NCBI GenBank assembly: GCA_919902775.1
Contig: CAKKRJ010000017.1
Location: 20,495 to 84,494, forward strand
Direction of reading: 5' to 3'
DNA: 64,000 bases
Source: Burkholderiaceae bacterium
Lineage (GTDB): Bacteria > Pseudomonadota > Gammaproteobacteria > Burkholderiales > Burkholderiaceae_C
Each line of letters opens with the position of its first letter. Within the stretch, counting starts at the first letter, position 1. The translations under genes were made by a program, and so were the position numbers. Shown here piece after piece: positions 35,993-44,735 of this stretch. The notes under the pieces are model-generated. The model saw only the letters and a list, made by a program, of their open reading frames with translations, was not told where the DNA came from and did no database searches.

Positions 35993-36706
35993 ATGCCCAA
36001 CTCTTTTGGTCTCACGCACATCTGGCTGCATGGCGATGCCATCACCCGCACCATCATGGTTCTGCTGATCGGCATGTCCATCGCCAGCTGGATCGTCATC
36101 GTGCTCAAGGCGCTCGACGTCTGGCGCTACAAACAGCAAGCGCTGGGCAGCGAAGCCTTCTGGCACAGCCACAGCCTGAGCGAAGGCCTGACCGTCCTGG
36201 GTTCCAAAGGCAACCTGTTCCACGCCCTGGCCATCACCGGGCAAGAAGCCACAGACCACCACCAGGCGGCGCAAAAACAACTGCACGACCGCCTGGACGT
36301 GAGCGACTGGGTCACCCGCAGCTTGCGCAACGCCATTGACGACAGCACCGGCAAATTGCAAAACGGTCTGGCGGTCCTGGCCTCCATCGGCTCGACCGCG
36401 CCTTTCGTGGGTTTGTTCGGCACGGTTTGGGGCATTTACCACGCCCTTGTGGCCATCGGCGCCACCGGCAACGCCAGCATCGACGCGGTGGCCGGCCCCA
36501 TTGGCGAGACGCTGATCATGACGGCGCTCGGTCTGGCAGTGGCCATTCCGGCGGTGCTGGGCTACAACGCGCTGGTGCGTGGCAACAAATTCATCATCGC
36601 CCGCATGAATCGCTTTGCCCACGACCTGCACGCCTATTACGTGACCGGCACCCGCATCGCGCCCTCCGCGCAAGCGCCCAGCCGCACACCAACAAGCAGC
36701 CACTGA
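35993..36706 (+). CDS. exbB: MotA/TolQ/ExbB proton channel subunit ExbB
   Basis: The five-fold membrane subunit of the TonB motor, 237 residues with three membrane segments: residues about 20-40, about 130-155 (NGLAVLASIGSTAPFVGLFGTVWGIYHAL), and about 170-195 (GETLIMTALGLAVAIPAVLGYNAL). It starts 6 bp after tonB and is followed by exbD 63 bp downstream. Confidence 0.95.
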   Translation: MPNSFGLTHIWLHGDAITRTIMVLLIGMSIASWIVIVLKALDVWRYKQQALGSEAFWHSHSLSEGLTVLGSKGNLFHALAITGQEATDHHQAAQKQLHDRLDVSDWVTRSLRNAIDDSTGKLQNGLAVLASIGSTAPFVGLFGTVWGIYHALVAIGATGNASIDAVAGPIGETLIMTALGLAVAIPAVLGYNALVRGNKFIIARMNRFAHDLHAYYVTGTRIAPSAQAPSRTPTSSH

Positions 36707-36769
36707 ACGCCAGACCTCAGCCCATGCCGGTGCTGCGCAGATGCATGCGCAGCCCCCAAGGAAAGCCCC

Positions 36770-37183
36770 ATGTCTTTTGAAATCAATGAAAACGCCGACG
36801 AGGTGATGAACGAAATCAACATGACGCCCCTGGTGGATGTCATGCTGGTGTTGCTGATCATCTTCATGATCACCATTCCGGTGGTGCAGCATGCCGTGAA
36901 AGTCGAACTGCCCCGCACCAGCAGCAGCCGCGACAAAACCCCACCCGACAACCTGCAACTGGCCGTCGATGCGCAAGGCCAGTTCTTTTTGGGCAAACAA
37001 GCCATCGCAGCCGATGCGCTCGAAGCCGCACTGCAACAGGAAGCCGCCAAAGAGCCGCAAGCTCAGCTGTACATCCGTGGCGACAAAAAAGTGCCCTATG
37101 AACAAGTGGCCTTTGCCATGACCGCGGCACAACGCGCAGGCATGGCCAAAATAGGCTTTGTGACCGAAGGCAGCCTCCGATGA
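36770..37183 (+). CDS. exbD: Biopolymer transport protein ExbD
   Basis: The dimeric rod of the TonB motor, 137 residues. A single membrane segment near residues 20-42 carries the essential Asp (MTPLVDVMLVLLIIFM); the periplasmic domain follows with YIRGDKKVPYEQV. It overlaps hemP by ATGA. Confidence 0.95.
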   Translation: MSFEINENADEVMNEINMTPLVDVMLVLLIIFMITIPVVQHAVKVELPRTSSSRDKTPPDNLQLAVDAQGQFFLGKQAIAADALEAALQQEAAKEPQAQLYIRGDKKVPYEQVAFAMTAAQRAGMAKIGFVTEGSLR

Positions 37184-37410
37184 GCCCCCGTGACGCTGGC
37201 CAATCCATCGCCACGGGCACGAATGGCGCGGCCTTGGCCGCACCACCGGCTGCGGTGCCAGCCCCGCAAACGGCCAACACGGCCCATGGGCTGCGCATCA
37301 TCGACAGCCGTGACTTGCTGGCAGGCCAAGCGTCGCTGCTGATCCGGCATCTGGGCGAGGTCTACCGCCTGCAAACCACCCGCCAGGGCAAGCTGATCTT
37401 GACCAAGTGA
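37180..37410 (+). CDS. hemP: Hemin uptake protein HemP
   Basis: A small protein of 76 residues with the HemP domain in its second half (RIIDSRDLLAGQASLLIRHL, then GEVYRLQTTRQGKLILTK). HemP homologues are regulators or accessory factors of haem uptake and are commonly Fur-regulated. It is translationally coupled to exbD. A large REP-like hairpin and a terminator follow. No haem receptor or haem ABC transporter is visible here, so its role in this operon is open. Confidence 0.9.
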   Translation: MSPRDAGQSIATGTNGAALAAPPAAVPAPQTANTAHGLRIIDSRDLLAGQASLLIRHLGEVYRLQTTRQGKLILTK

Positions 37411-37419
37411 ACCCACCTT

Positions 37420-37497
37420 GTAGGTTGCGGTGTCGGGGCTGAAGCCCGCGACCTACCAGGATTTGCAGCTGTAGGTCGTGGGCTTCAGCCCCGACAC
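37420..37497. repeat. REP-like inverted pair (GTAG-head family)
   Basis: Two units face each other: 37431-37456 and 37471-37496 are reverse complements over 26 bp with one mismatch and a 14-bp loop. On the plus strand the second unit begins GTAGGTCGTGGGCTTCAGCC. The GTAG head and palindromic body are REP-like but the sequence is unlike the GTGG family elsewhere in the window. It lies 9 bp after the hemP stop. Confidence 0.85.
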
Positions 37498-37510
37498 AAA
37501 GACCCCCAAG

Positions 37511-37541
37511 AAAAAACCGGACGCAAGGTCCGGTTTTTTTT
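37511..37541. terminator. Bidirectional rho-independent terminator between hemP and ahpF
   Basis: A 12-bp stem (37511-37522 with 37528-37539) has an A run on the left and a T run on the right, so it can end both the tonB-exbBD-hemP transcript and the ahpF transcript. Confidence 0.9.
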
Positions 37542-37558
37542 GGGGTGTTGCCGAACGA

Positions 37559-39112
37559 TCAGGAACGGATCAGATGGTCAAACGCGCTGAGCGCGGCCTT
37601 GGCACCCTCGCCTGCGGCGATCACGATCTGCTTGTAAGGCACGGTGGTGCAGTCACCGGCGGCGAACACACCAGGCACATTGGTGTGGCCCCTGGCGTCC
37701 ACCATGATCTCGCCAAACTTGGACAACTCGACCGTGCCCTTCAAAAACTCGGTGTTGGGCACGAGGCCAATCTGCACAAACACACCCGCCAGTTCCACAT
37801 GGTGCTCGGTACCGGTGGCACGGTCTTTGTAACGGATGCCATTGACCTTGCCGCCATCGCCGGTGATTTCGGTGGTCTGGGCGTTGGTGTGCACGGTGAC
37901 ATTGGGCAGGCTGTTGAGCTTGGCGACCAACACGGCGTCAGCCTTGAGTTGCTCGGCAAATTCGATCACCGTGACATGTTCCACGATGCCCGCCAGGTCA
38001 ATGGCCGCTTCGATCCCCGAGTTACCACCACCGATCACCGCCGTGCGCTTGCCCTTGAACAAAGGGCCATCGCAGTGCGGGCAATAAGCCACCCCCTTGT
38101 TTTTGTACTCGGCTTCGCCGGGCACATTCACGTTGCGCCAGCGGGCGCCGGTCGACAAGATCACGGTTTTGGCCTTGAGCGTGCCACCGTTTTCCATCTG
38201 CACCTGCACCATGCCGCCTGCCTCAGTGGCCGGGATGATGTGCGCTGCGCGTTGCAGGTTCATGATGTCCACGCCGTAGTGGCGCACTTGCGCCTCCAAG
38301 GCGGCGGCAAACTTGGGGCCATCGGTCTCCAGCACCGAGATGTAGTTCTCGATGGCCATGGTGTCGTTGGTCTGACCGCCAAAACGCTCTGCCGCCACAC
38401 CCACGCGGATGCCTTTGCGGGCGGCGTACACGGCAGCCGCAGCACCGGCTGGGCCACCGCCGACGATCAGCACATCGAACGCGTCTTTCGCATCGAGCTT
38501 GACCGCTTCACGCGCACCGGCGTTGGTGTCGAGCTTGGCCACGATTTCTTCCACGCTCATGCGGCCCGAGCCAAACACCTGGCCGTTCAGGAACACCATG
38601 GGCACGGCCATGATCTCGCGCTCTTGAACTTCTTGCTGGAACGCGCCGCCTTCGATCACCACGGTTTTGATTCTGGGGTTGAAGATGGCCATCAGCGACA
38701 AGGCCTGCACCACGTCGGGGCAGTTGTGGCAGGTCAGGGACATGTAGACCTCGAAACTGAAGTCACCGTCCAGGGCTTTGATGGACTCAATGACTTCGGG
38801 CTCCACCTTGGGCGGGTGACCGCCGGTCCACAGCAAGGCCAGCACCAGCGAGGTGAACTCGTGGCCCAAAGGCAAACCAGCAAAACGCACGCCTTGGGTT
38901 TCACCTGCACGGGCCACCACAAAAGACGGCTGGCGTGCATCGCTGCCCGAGGTGTCCAACGTGACCTTGTCGGACAAACCCACGATGGTTTCCAGCAAGT
39001 TCTTCATGTCGGTGCCGGTTTCGCTGTCGTCCAGCGAGGCGATCAGGCGGATCGGCTGGCGCAGCAGGGCCAAATATTGCTGAAGTTGGGCTTTGAGGGT
39101 GTCGTCGAGCAT
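37559..39112 (-). CDS. ahpF: Alkyl hydroperoxide reductase subunit F
   Basis: An FAD/NADH disulfide reductase that recharges AhpC. The protein has 517 residues: an N-terminal thioredoxin-like domain with the active dithiol in [11 protein letters not shown] near 129-132, an FAD site [17 protein letters not shown], and the redox pair CPHC near residue 340, followed by [15 protein letters not shown] for NADH. It is downstream of ahpC, with 185 bp of structured spacer between them. Confidence 0.96.
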   Translation of the reverse strand: MLDDTLKAQLQQYLALLRQPIRLIASLDDSETGTDMKNLLETIVGLSDKVTLDTSGSDARQPSFVVARAGETQGVRFAGLPLGHEFTSLVLALLWTGGHPPKVEPEVIESIKALDGDFSFEVYMSLTCHNCPDVVQALSLMAIFNPRIKTVVIEGGAFQQEVQEREIMAVPMVFLNGQVFGSGRMSVEEIVAKLDTNAGAREAVKLDAKDAFDVLIVGGGPAGAAAAVYAARKGIRVGVAAERFGGQTNDTMAIENYISVLETDGPKFAAALEAQVRHYGVDIMNLQRAAHIIPATEAGGMVQVQMENGGTLKAKTVILSTGARWRNVNVPGEAEYKNKGVAYCPHCDGPLFKGKRTAVIGGGNSGIEAAIDLAGIVEHVTVIEFAEQLKADAVLVAKLNSLPNVTVHTNAQTTEITGDGGKVNGIRYKDRATGTEHHVELAGVFVQIGLVPNTEFLKGTVELSKFGEIMVDARGHTNVPGVFAAGDCTTVPYKQIVIAAGEGAKAALSAFDHLIRS

Positions 39113-39194
39113 GGTTTTCTCCGGTTTCAGGCTGCACTTCTCCCTGGCCCGGCTGATGGCGGGGTCTTGGGAAACAAAGTTGGGGGGGGGATCG

Positions 39195-39287
39195 TTGAGG
39201 ACAGCGCAGCGCGGACGGGTGGCCTGCTTGCGCTGTGCTCAACGGCCTGCACAGCAGGCCTTGGCTTGCCCTGCCATGCAGGGCAAG
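39195..39287 (-). promoter_or_regulatory. Three consecutive hairpins in ahpC-ahpF spacer
   Basis: Three stems follow the ahpC stop on the minus strand. They are 39265-39274 with 39278-39287 (10 bp, perfect, 3-nt loop), 39244-39250 with 39254-39260 (7 bp, perfect), and 39195-39208 with 39229-39242 (14 bp, one mismatch). None has a T run, so a processing or attenuation signal that sets ahpC above ahpF is more likely than full termination. A run of nine G (39182-39190) sits between them and ahpF. Confidence 0.7.
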
Positions 39288-39297
39288 AAAACAAGAT

Positions 39298-39861
39298 TTA
39301 GATCTTGCCGACCAGGTCGATGGAAGGGGCCAAAGTCTTGGCGCCTTCTTTCCACTTGGCTGGGCACACTTGGCCGGGGTTGGCGGCGGTGTACTGGGCG
39401 GCCTTGAGCTTGCGCAGGGTTTCAGACACGTCACGGGCGATTTCGTTGGAATGGATTTCCAAGGTTTTGATCGTCAGTTCAGGGTTGATGATGAAAGTGC
39501 CGCGCAGTGCCAGGCCTTCTTCAGGGATGTGCACGCCAAAAGCGTTGGTCAAGGCGTGTGTGGGGTCACCCACCAATGGGAACTTGGCTTTGCCCACAGC
39601 AGGCGATGTCTCGTGCCACACTTTGTGCGAGAAATGGGTGTCGGTGGTCACGATGTAAACCTCGGCACCAGCGGCCTGGAATGCCGCGTAGTTGTCGGCT
39701 GCGTCTTCGATTTCTGTAGGGCAGTTGAAGGTGAAAGCGGCAGGCATGAAAATCAGCACGTTCCACTTGCCCTTGAGGCTTTGCTCGGTGACTTCGATGA
39801 ACTTGCCATTGTGGAAAGCGTTGGCTTTGAACGGCTGAACTTGTGTGTTGATCAGGGACAT
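39298..39861 (-). CDS. ahpC: Alkyl hydroperoxide reductase subunit C (peroxiredoxin)
   Basis: A typical 2-Cys peroxiredoxin, 187 residues, that reduces hydrogen and organic peroxides. The peroxidatic Cys47 is in FTFNCPTE and the resolving Cys166 is in GQVCPAKW, as in E. coli AhpC. The residues before Cys47 read PAAFTFN rather than the usual PADFTFV. An AAGGAAA ribosome binding site precedes the ATG. ahpF follows on the same strand. Confidence 0.96.
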   Translation of the reverse strand: MSLINTQVQPFKANAFHNGKFIEVTEQSLKGKWNVLIFMPAAFTFNCPTEIEDAADNYAAFQAAGAEVYIVTTDTHFSHKVWHETSPAVGKAKFPLVGDPTHALTNAFGVHIPEEGLALRGTFIINPELTIKTLEIHSNEIARDVSETLRKLKAAQYTAANPGQVCPAKWKEGAKTLAPSIDLVGKI

Positions 39862-39895
39862 GGTGTTTCCTTGGGTTGGTTTAAAAAAACTATCG

Positions 39896-39911
39896 AATGA
39901 GAAAACTCATT
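39896..39911. promoter_or_regulatory. Palindrome in ahpC promoter region
   Basis: AATGAG-N4-CTCATT lies 35 bp ahead of the ahpC start on the minus strand, next to GATAG and CTACC elements that recall the ATAG/CTAT half-sites of OxyR. It is a candidate peroxide-response operator; a full OxyR pattern is not clear. Confidence 0.4.
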
Positions 39912-39998
39912 GGTAGCAATGATAATTCAACCGGGGGTTTTCACCCATGAGTAGTTCCTATCACACCGATAGGCAAAACCCATTCGTGGAGCGGTGGG

Positions 39999-40421
39999 TC
40001 AGGCTGGTTTGGCCGGCCGACCAAGGCCCGTGGCAAACCCCATGGCCAGGCAGAGCCAGGCCAGAATCCAGGCGCCGCCGCCCCACGGCACCAGGGCCCG
40101 CAAAGCGTCAAAACCCCACACATGGCGCGCATACAGGTTGAAGCTGAACAGCAACAAACCTGCCAGCATGAGCCAGCCCGCCGCCAGCAGCCAACGCGAA
40201 GTGCCCAGGCCCAGCGCGGCCAAACCCACCCACAGCAAACCCAGAGAATGGAATTGCTGTTGGGCCAAGGCGGTCTGCACCATGGCCGGCACGCCACCGG
40301 CAAACACGGGCAAATGCGCCATGGCGGCGCTGAACACCACGCTGCAGCAAGCACTCAAGGCCCCCAGGGTGAGAAAAATCCGGACAGATAGCGCCAAGGA
40401 AACGGGTGATACGAAAGTCAT
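39999..40421 (-). CDS. DUF423 membrane protein (YgdD type)
   Basis: A 140-residue inner-membrane protein with four predicted membrane segments. The DUF423 pattern is clear: LGALSACCSVVFSAAMAHL near the start, then FHSLGLLWVGLAALGLG, and GFDALRALVPWGGGAWILAWL at the end. Function is unknown for the family. It stands between cfa and ahpC, both on the same strand, with 89 bp to cfa. Confidence 0.85.
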   Translation of the reverse strand: MTFVSPVSLALSVRIFLTLGALSACCSVVFSAAMAHLPVFAGGVPAMVQTALAQQQFHSLGLLWVGLAALGLGTSRWLLAAGWLMLAGLLLFSFNLYARHVWGFDALRALVPWGGGAWILAWLCLAMGFATGLGRPAKPA

Positions 40422-40510
40422 GTCAGGTCAAGCGAAAAAGCAACAAACCGCATTGGAGCACGGCTTTGTGTCCAGCCCATGGCCTGTGCCAATGCTTTTT
40501 CAGTCCCAAC

Positions 40511-41680
40511 TCAAAGCAGCGGGCGGCGGTAGCCTCCGGCATGGCCGCTTGGCGACATGACCACTTGCCACAACTGGTTGTCGCGGGCCCGGAAGGTGGC
40601 GGCGCAGCACAACAGGTAGTAGCGCCACATCCGGTAAAAGCGCTCACCATAACGGTCTTTCAGCCCCGGCCAAGCCGCTTCAAAGCGGGCATGCCAGGCC
40701 AACAGGGTTTTGTCGTAGTCCTCGCCAAAGTTGTGCCAGTCTTCCATGACGAAGCTGTCTTCGCTGTAAAAAGCAATTTCCGAAGCCGAGGGCAACACAC
40801 CGTTCGGAAAAATGTACTTTTCTATCCAAGGGTCGATCCCGACACCGGCCCTGTTTTTTCCGATGGTGTGCAGCAAAAACAAACCATCGTCGCGCAAACT
40901 GCGCCGCACCATGTCAAAGTAGGCGCGGTAATTTTTATGGCCCACATGCTCGAACATGCCCACCGAAGCCACGCGGTCAAAACGCTGTTCACCACGGGGG
41001 TTGAACTGCCGGTAATCGGCCAGCTCAAAACGCACGGGCAGATCCCGTGCTTTGTCGGTGCCCAGCCGGGCTTGCTCTTTTGAAATGGTCAGCCCCACGC
41101 ACGCCACGCGGTAATGCCGCGCCGCAAAAAGCATCAAACTGCCCCAACCACAGCCAATGTCCAGCAAGCGCATGCCCGGTTGCAGTTGCAGTTTCTGGCA
41201 AATCAGGTCCAGCTTCGCTTCTTGTGCCTGCGCCAAGGTTTGCGCCACAGGCCAATAGCCGCAGCTGTAGGCCATGGACGGGTCCAGCATGGCCTGGTAC
41301 AAATCGTTGCCCAGGTCGTAATGCACCTCACCCACTTGCCAGGCGCGGTGCTGAGACTGCAGGTTGGTCAGCCGGGCTTTCAAAGACGCCCACAACCAGC
41401 CGGCGCGCCCCACCTTCTCGGCCAGACGCGCTCGCAAAATGCGGGTGATGAACGCGTCCACTTGATCGCAATCCCACCAGCCGTCGATGTAGCTTTCGCC
41501 CAAGCCCAAACTGCCACGCGTCAGGATGCGGTCAAACGTGTCGGGGTGGTGCACCCGCATGTCCCAAGGCCTGCCCCCCATGACCTGGATGTCGGCGGTG
41601 GCCAGCAGCGCAGACGCCCGACGCCAGTTGTCGTCGGTCTGGACCAAGCCCCGTGTTTCCCACGCGATGTCTGCAGCCAT
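40511..41680 (-). CDS. cfa: Cyclopropane-fatty-acyl-phospholipid synthase
   Basis: An S-adenosylmethionine-dependent enzyme that adds a methylene to unsaturated lipid acyl chains in the membrane, usually in stationary phase or acid stress. The ATG at 41680 has AGGAGG 6 nt upstream and gives 389 residues. The SAM motif is LLDIGCGWGSLMLFAA near residue 165; other motifs are HYDLGNDLYQAMLD and EHVGHKNYRAYF. The longer frame from 41764 is rejected because it lacks a ribosome binding site. Confidence 0.94.
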   Translation of the reverse strand: MAADIAWETRGLVQTDDNWRRASALLATADIQVMGGRPWDMRVHHPDTFDRILTRGSLGLGESYIDGWWDCDQVDAFITRILRARLAEKVGRAGWLWASLKARLTNLQSQHRAWQVGEVHYDLGNDLYQAMLDPSMAYSCGYWPVAQTLAQAQEAKLDLICQKLQLQPGMRLLDIGCGWGSLMLFAARHYRVACVGLTISKEQARLGTDKARDLPVRFELADYRQFNPRGEQRFDRVASVGMFEHVGHKNYRAYFDMVRRSLRDDGLFLLHTIGKNRAGVGIDPWIEKYIFPNGVLPSASEIAFYSEDSFVMEDWHNFGEDYDKTLLAWHARFEAAWPGLKDRYGERFYRMWRYYLLCCAATFRARDNQLWQVVMSPSGHAGGYRRPLL

Positions 41681-41807
41681 GCATTCCTCCTGAACGGAAC
41701 CCTCCGGGCCAATGGGACCGGAACATGACCATGCTAAAAATCGCACGAAGGTTTGGCTATCCAAGCTTCAAAGTAGCCGGCTTACCCGAAAACCCTTAGG
41801 GTGAAAG

Positions 41808-41950
41808 AACCGCCTTCGGTCGCAGGGGCGACCTCCCACAAAAACCAAGCCCATGTGGGAGCGCGCCCCTGCGAGCGAATATGCGCCCTGCGCGCGAATG
41901 CATTCGGCCGCGGGGGCGGCCTCCCACAAAAACATCCCAACCCTTGTAGG
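41808..41950. repeat. REP-like cluster (GTGG-head family), upstream of SDR gene
   Basis: The 350-bp gap between cfa and the SDR gene is largely made of REP-like units: minus-oriented near 41815-41840, plus-oriented at 41854-41880 (TGTGGGAGCGCGCCCCTGC), and minus-oriented at 41902-41928. A short CTTGTAGGTGC remnant follows to about 41953. Its second half, about 41890-41950, is nearly identical to the cluster at 11.96-12.01 kb. I see no gene in 41681-42030. Confidence 0.87.
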
Positions 41951-41990
41951 TGCTTTGTGCCAGGCAGCTCAACGCCCGGGATGTGCATAA

Positions 41991-42011
41991 TTGACGTTGA
42001 CGTAACGTCAA
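41991..42011 (+). promoter_or_regulatory. TTGACGT/ACGTCAA palindrome ahead of SDR gene
   Basis: A perfect palindrome TTGACGT-A-ACGTCAA (41997-42011) is preceded by an overlapping direct copy of TTGACGT (41991-41997). It lies 20 bp before the SDR start, past an AGGAG ribosome binding site. The shape recalls sites of the MerR-type regulator LiuR, which controls branched-chain amino acid catabolism in proteobacteria; that match is from memory of the motif. Confidence 0.55.
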
Positions 42012-42030
42012 TCACATTCAGGAGAAACAC

Positions 42031-42789
42031 ATGGACATTCAAGGCAAGGTTTTCATCGTCACCGGTGGCGCATCGGGCTTGGGCGAAGGCACGGCGCGCA
42101 TGCTGGCGGCCCATGGCGGCACGGTCGTGATCGCAGACATGCAGGCTGAAAAAGGCGAAGCCGTGGCCCAAGAGATTGGCGGGGCCTTCGTCCGGTGCGA
42201 TGTCAGCAGCGAAGCCGATGGTCAGGCCGTGGTGGCCAAGGCGGTGTCCATGGGCAAGCTGATGGGCCTGGTCAACTGCGCCGGCATCGCGCCCGCCGAA
42301 AAGACGGTGGGCAAGAATGGCGCGCACAACCTGGCGCTCTTCACCAAGACCATCATGGTCAACCTGGTGGGCAGCTTCAACATGATCCGTCTGGCCTCTG
42401 AAGCCATGTGCAAAAACGAGCCCGAGGCCACCGGCGAGCGTGGCGTGCTGATTTCCACCGCCAGTGTGGCCGCCTACGACGGGCAGATTGGCCAAGCCGC
42501 CTATGCCGCATCGAAAGGCGGCGTGGTCGGCATGACACTGCCGATCGCCCGCGACCTGGCCCGCAATGGCATCCGCAACATGACCATCGCCCCCGGCATC
42601 TTCGGCACCCCCATGCTGTTCGGCATGCCGCAGGAAGTGCAAGACGCGCTGGCTGCCGGCGTGCCCTTCCCCAGCCGCCTGGGCACCCCCCAGGACTACG
42701 CCAAGCTGGCCAAGCACATCATCGAAAACGACATGCTCAACGGGGAAGTGATTCGCCTGGACGGCGCGATCCGCCTGGCACCGAAGTGA
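42031..42789 (+). CDS. SDR oxidoreductase, 3-hydroxyacyl-CoA dehydrogenase type II (HSD10-like)
   Basis: A 252-residue short-chain dehydrogenase. NAD site [10 protein letters not shown] (residues 11-20), NCAG motif near 86, catalytic Ser in [10 protein letters not shown] and Tyr-x-x-x-Lys in YAASKGG. The closest family is type II 3-hydroxyacyl-CoA / 2-methyl-3-hydroxybutyryl-CoA dehydrogenase, which acts in isoleucine and fatty acid breakdown (C-terminal [13 protein letters not shown] and [11 protein letters not shown] fit). A GGAG ribosome binding site and a dyad operator precede it. It stands alone; no beta-oxidation partners adjoin. Confidence 0.9.
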   Translation: MDIQGKVFIVTGGASGLGEGTARMLAAHGGTVVIADMQAEKGEAVAQEIGGAFVRCDVSSEADGQAVVAKAVSMGKLMGLVNCAGIAPAEKTVGKNGAHNLALFTKTIMVNLVGSFNMIRLASEAMCKNEPEATGERGVLISTASVAAYDGQIGQAAYAASKGGVVGMTLPIARDLARNGIRNMTIAPGIFGTPMLFGMPQEVQDALAAGVPFPSRLGTPQDYAKLAKHIIENDMLNGEVIRLDGAIRLAPK

Positions 42790-42890
42790 TCTGACGCTTT
42801 TTGCACCGGCACATGACAGACCCTGCGGGGCCTGTCGTCATTGGGACGGGCTGTGTTTTGCCGCTAGGATGGCCAATCCAAGGAGGATTC

Positions 42891-44714
42891 ATGAAAAAAC
42901 ACACCCTGCCCCTGAGTCTCGCCACCCTGGCACTGTTGAGCGCCTGCAGCACCCTGGCGCCCCCACCAACCTCCACCACCGCCTGGCGCTACAGCGTGCC
43001 CGAGCAGCCTGAAGCGGCCAGTGGCTATGCCGACAAGCCCGGCTGGAACTATGCCCGTCAGGCTGTGGCGGCGGCCAACCCGCTGGCCACAGACGCAGGC
43101 CACCAGATTCTGCGTGCGGGGGGCTCGGCGCTGGATGCGGCCATTGCGGTGCAGCTGGTGTTGGGCTTGGTCGAGCCGCAATCCAGCGGCATCGGCGGCG
43201 GGGCATTTCTGCTGCACTTTGACGGCCGCCAAGTGACCGCCCACGATGGGCGCGAAACCGCACCGGCTGGCGCCAAGGGCCACATGTTTGTGGGTGACAA
43301 CGGCCAACCCCTGCCATTTGACGAGGCGGTCCTGAGTGGCCACTCGGTGGGTGTGCCCGGAGCGGTGCGCATGCTTGAAGCGGCACACCGGCAACACGGC
43401 AGCTTGCCCTGGGCCCAGTTGCTGCAGCCTGCCATCACGCTGGCCGAGCAAGGCTTCAAGGTCAGCCCGCGCCTGCACACCTTGCTGCAAGCCGATCCAC
43501 ACCTGAGAAAAGACCCGCTGGCGCTGCGCTTTTTCTACAACGCCCAAGGCCAGGCCTGGCCCGTGGGCCATGTGCTGCGCAACCCGGAATACGCCCATGT
43601 GCTGCGCCGCATCGCCACCGAAGGCAGCCGAGCCCTGCACGAAGGGCCGGTGGCGCAAGCCATGGTGCAACGCACCCAAGCCGCGCCACGCCCAGGCACC
43701 TTGGGCCTGCAAGACCTGCGCAACTACCAAGCCCGCGAGCGTGAAGCCCTGTGCTTTGACCACACGGTGCAGTCACGCGCCTACCGCATCTGTGGCTTTC
43801 CACCCCCGTCATCGGGCCAGATCGCGATCGGGCAAATCCTGGGCATGTTGGCCCAGACCACGCCGCAAGGTGCCGAATTTGCGGGCGGCCTGCCCTCCCC
43901 CGACTGGCTGCACCGCTACACAGAAGCCTCGCGCCTGGCCTTCGCTGACCGGGCACAGTACGTGGCCGACCCGGACTTTGTGACGCCCCCCACAGGCGAC
44001 TGGCGCAGCCTGCTGGCCCCTGGTTACTTGCGCGAGCGCAGCCAGTTGATCGGAGCCCAATCCATGAAAGTGGCCACACCCGGCCAGCCGGGCGGTGGCA
44101 AAACCGCATATGCGCCCATGCCGGAACAAACCGAATACGGCACCAGCCACATCAGCGTGGTCGATGCGCAAGGCCGCGCTGTGGCCATGACCACCACCAT
44201 CGAAGCGGCTTTTGGTTCGCGTCGCATGGTCAGCACAGACCCCGCGCGTGCCGGCGGTTTCTTGCTCAACAACGAACTGACCGATTTCAGCTTTGCGCCG
44301 GCCGATGCGCAGGGCCGCCCCATTGCCAACCGGGTCGAGGCGGGCAAGCGCCCGCGCTCGTCCATGTCGCCCACGCTGGTGTTTGACAAGGCCACCGGGC
44401 AACTGCTCATGAGCGGCGGCAGCCCCGGGGGTGCGCTCATCATTCACTACACGGCCAAACTGCTCACTGGCACGCTGCATTGGGGGCTGAACGCACAGCA
44501 AGCGGTCAGCTTGCCCAACTTTGGCTCACTCAACGGCCCGACGCTTTTGGAAGCCAAACGCTTTCCGCTCAGCACAGTGGACGCGTTGAAAGCCCGCAAC
44601 CACGACGTGCGCGAGATGGACATGACCAGCGGGCTGCAGGCCATTGAGCGCACACCGCAAGGCTGGTTGGGTGGGGCCGACCCACGCCGCGAAGGCGTGG
44701 TGTTGGGAGACTGA
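42891..44714 (+). CDS. ggt: Gamma-glutamyltransferase, predicted lipoprotein
   Basis: An N-terminal-nucleophile hydrolase that cleaves glutathione and other gamma-glutamyl compounds in the periplasm. The ATG at 42891 has AAGGAGG 5 nt upstream and gives 607 residues; the longer frame from 42801 is rejected. The N-terminus is a lipoprotein signal with lipobox LSAC (Cys19). The self-cleavage and catalytic Thr is about residue 417 in TEYGTSHISVVD. The small subunit then has SMSPTLVFD and SGGSPGG. A secreted lipid-anchored form is a less common variant of GGT. Confidence 0.93.
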   Translation: MKKHTLPLSLATLALLSACSTLAPPPTSTTAWRYSVPEQPEAASGYADKPGWNYARQAVAAANPLATDAGHQILRAGGSALDAAIAVQLVLGLVEPQSSGIGGGAFLLHFDGRQVTAHDGRETAPAGAKGHMFVGDNGQPLPFDEAVLSGHSVGVPGAVRMLEAAHRQHGSLPWAQLLQPAITLAEQGFKVSPRLHTLLQADPHLRKDPLALRFFYNAQGQAWPVGHVLRNPEYAHVLRRIATEGSRALHEGPVAQAMVQRTQAAPRPGTLGLQDLRNYQAREREALCFDHTVQSRAYRICGFPPPSSGQIAIGQILGMLAQTTPQGAEFAGGLPSPDWLHRYTEASRLAFADRAQYVADPDFVTPPTGDWRSLLAPGYLRERSQLIGAQSMKVATPGQPGGGKTAYAPMPEQTEYGTSHISVVDAQGRAVAMTTTIEAAFGSRRMVSTDPARAGGFLLNNELTDFSFAPADAQGRPIANRVEAGKRPRSSMSPTLVFDKATGQLLMSGGSPGGALIIHYTAKLLTGTLHWGLNAQQAVSLPNFGSLNGPTLLEAKRFPLSTVDALKARNHDVREMDMTSGLQAIERTPQGWLGGADPRREGVVLGD

Positions 44715-44735
44715 GCGCGAGACTGAGCGCGCCCC

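Noticed and set aside
42801..42890. Upstream start of ggt at 42801
   Set aside because: The frame is open but lacks a ribosome binding site, and the later ATG has AAGGAGG and begins a good lipoprotein signal.
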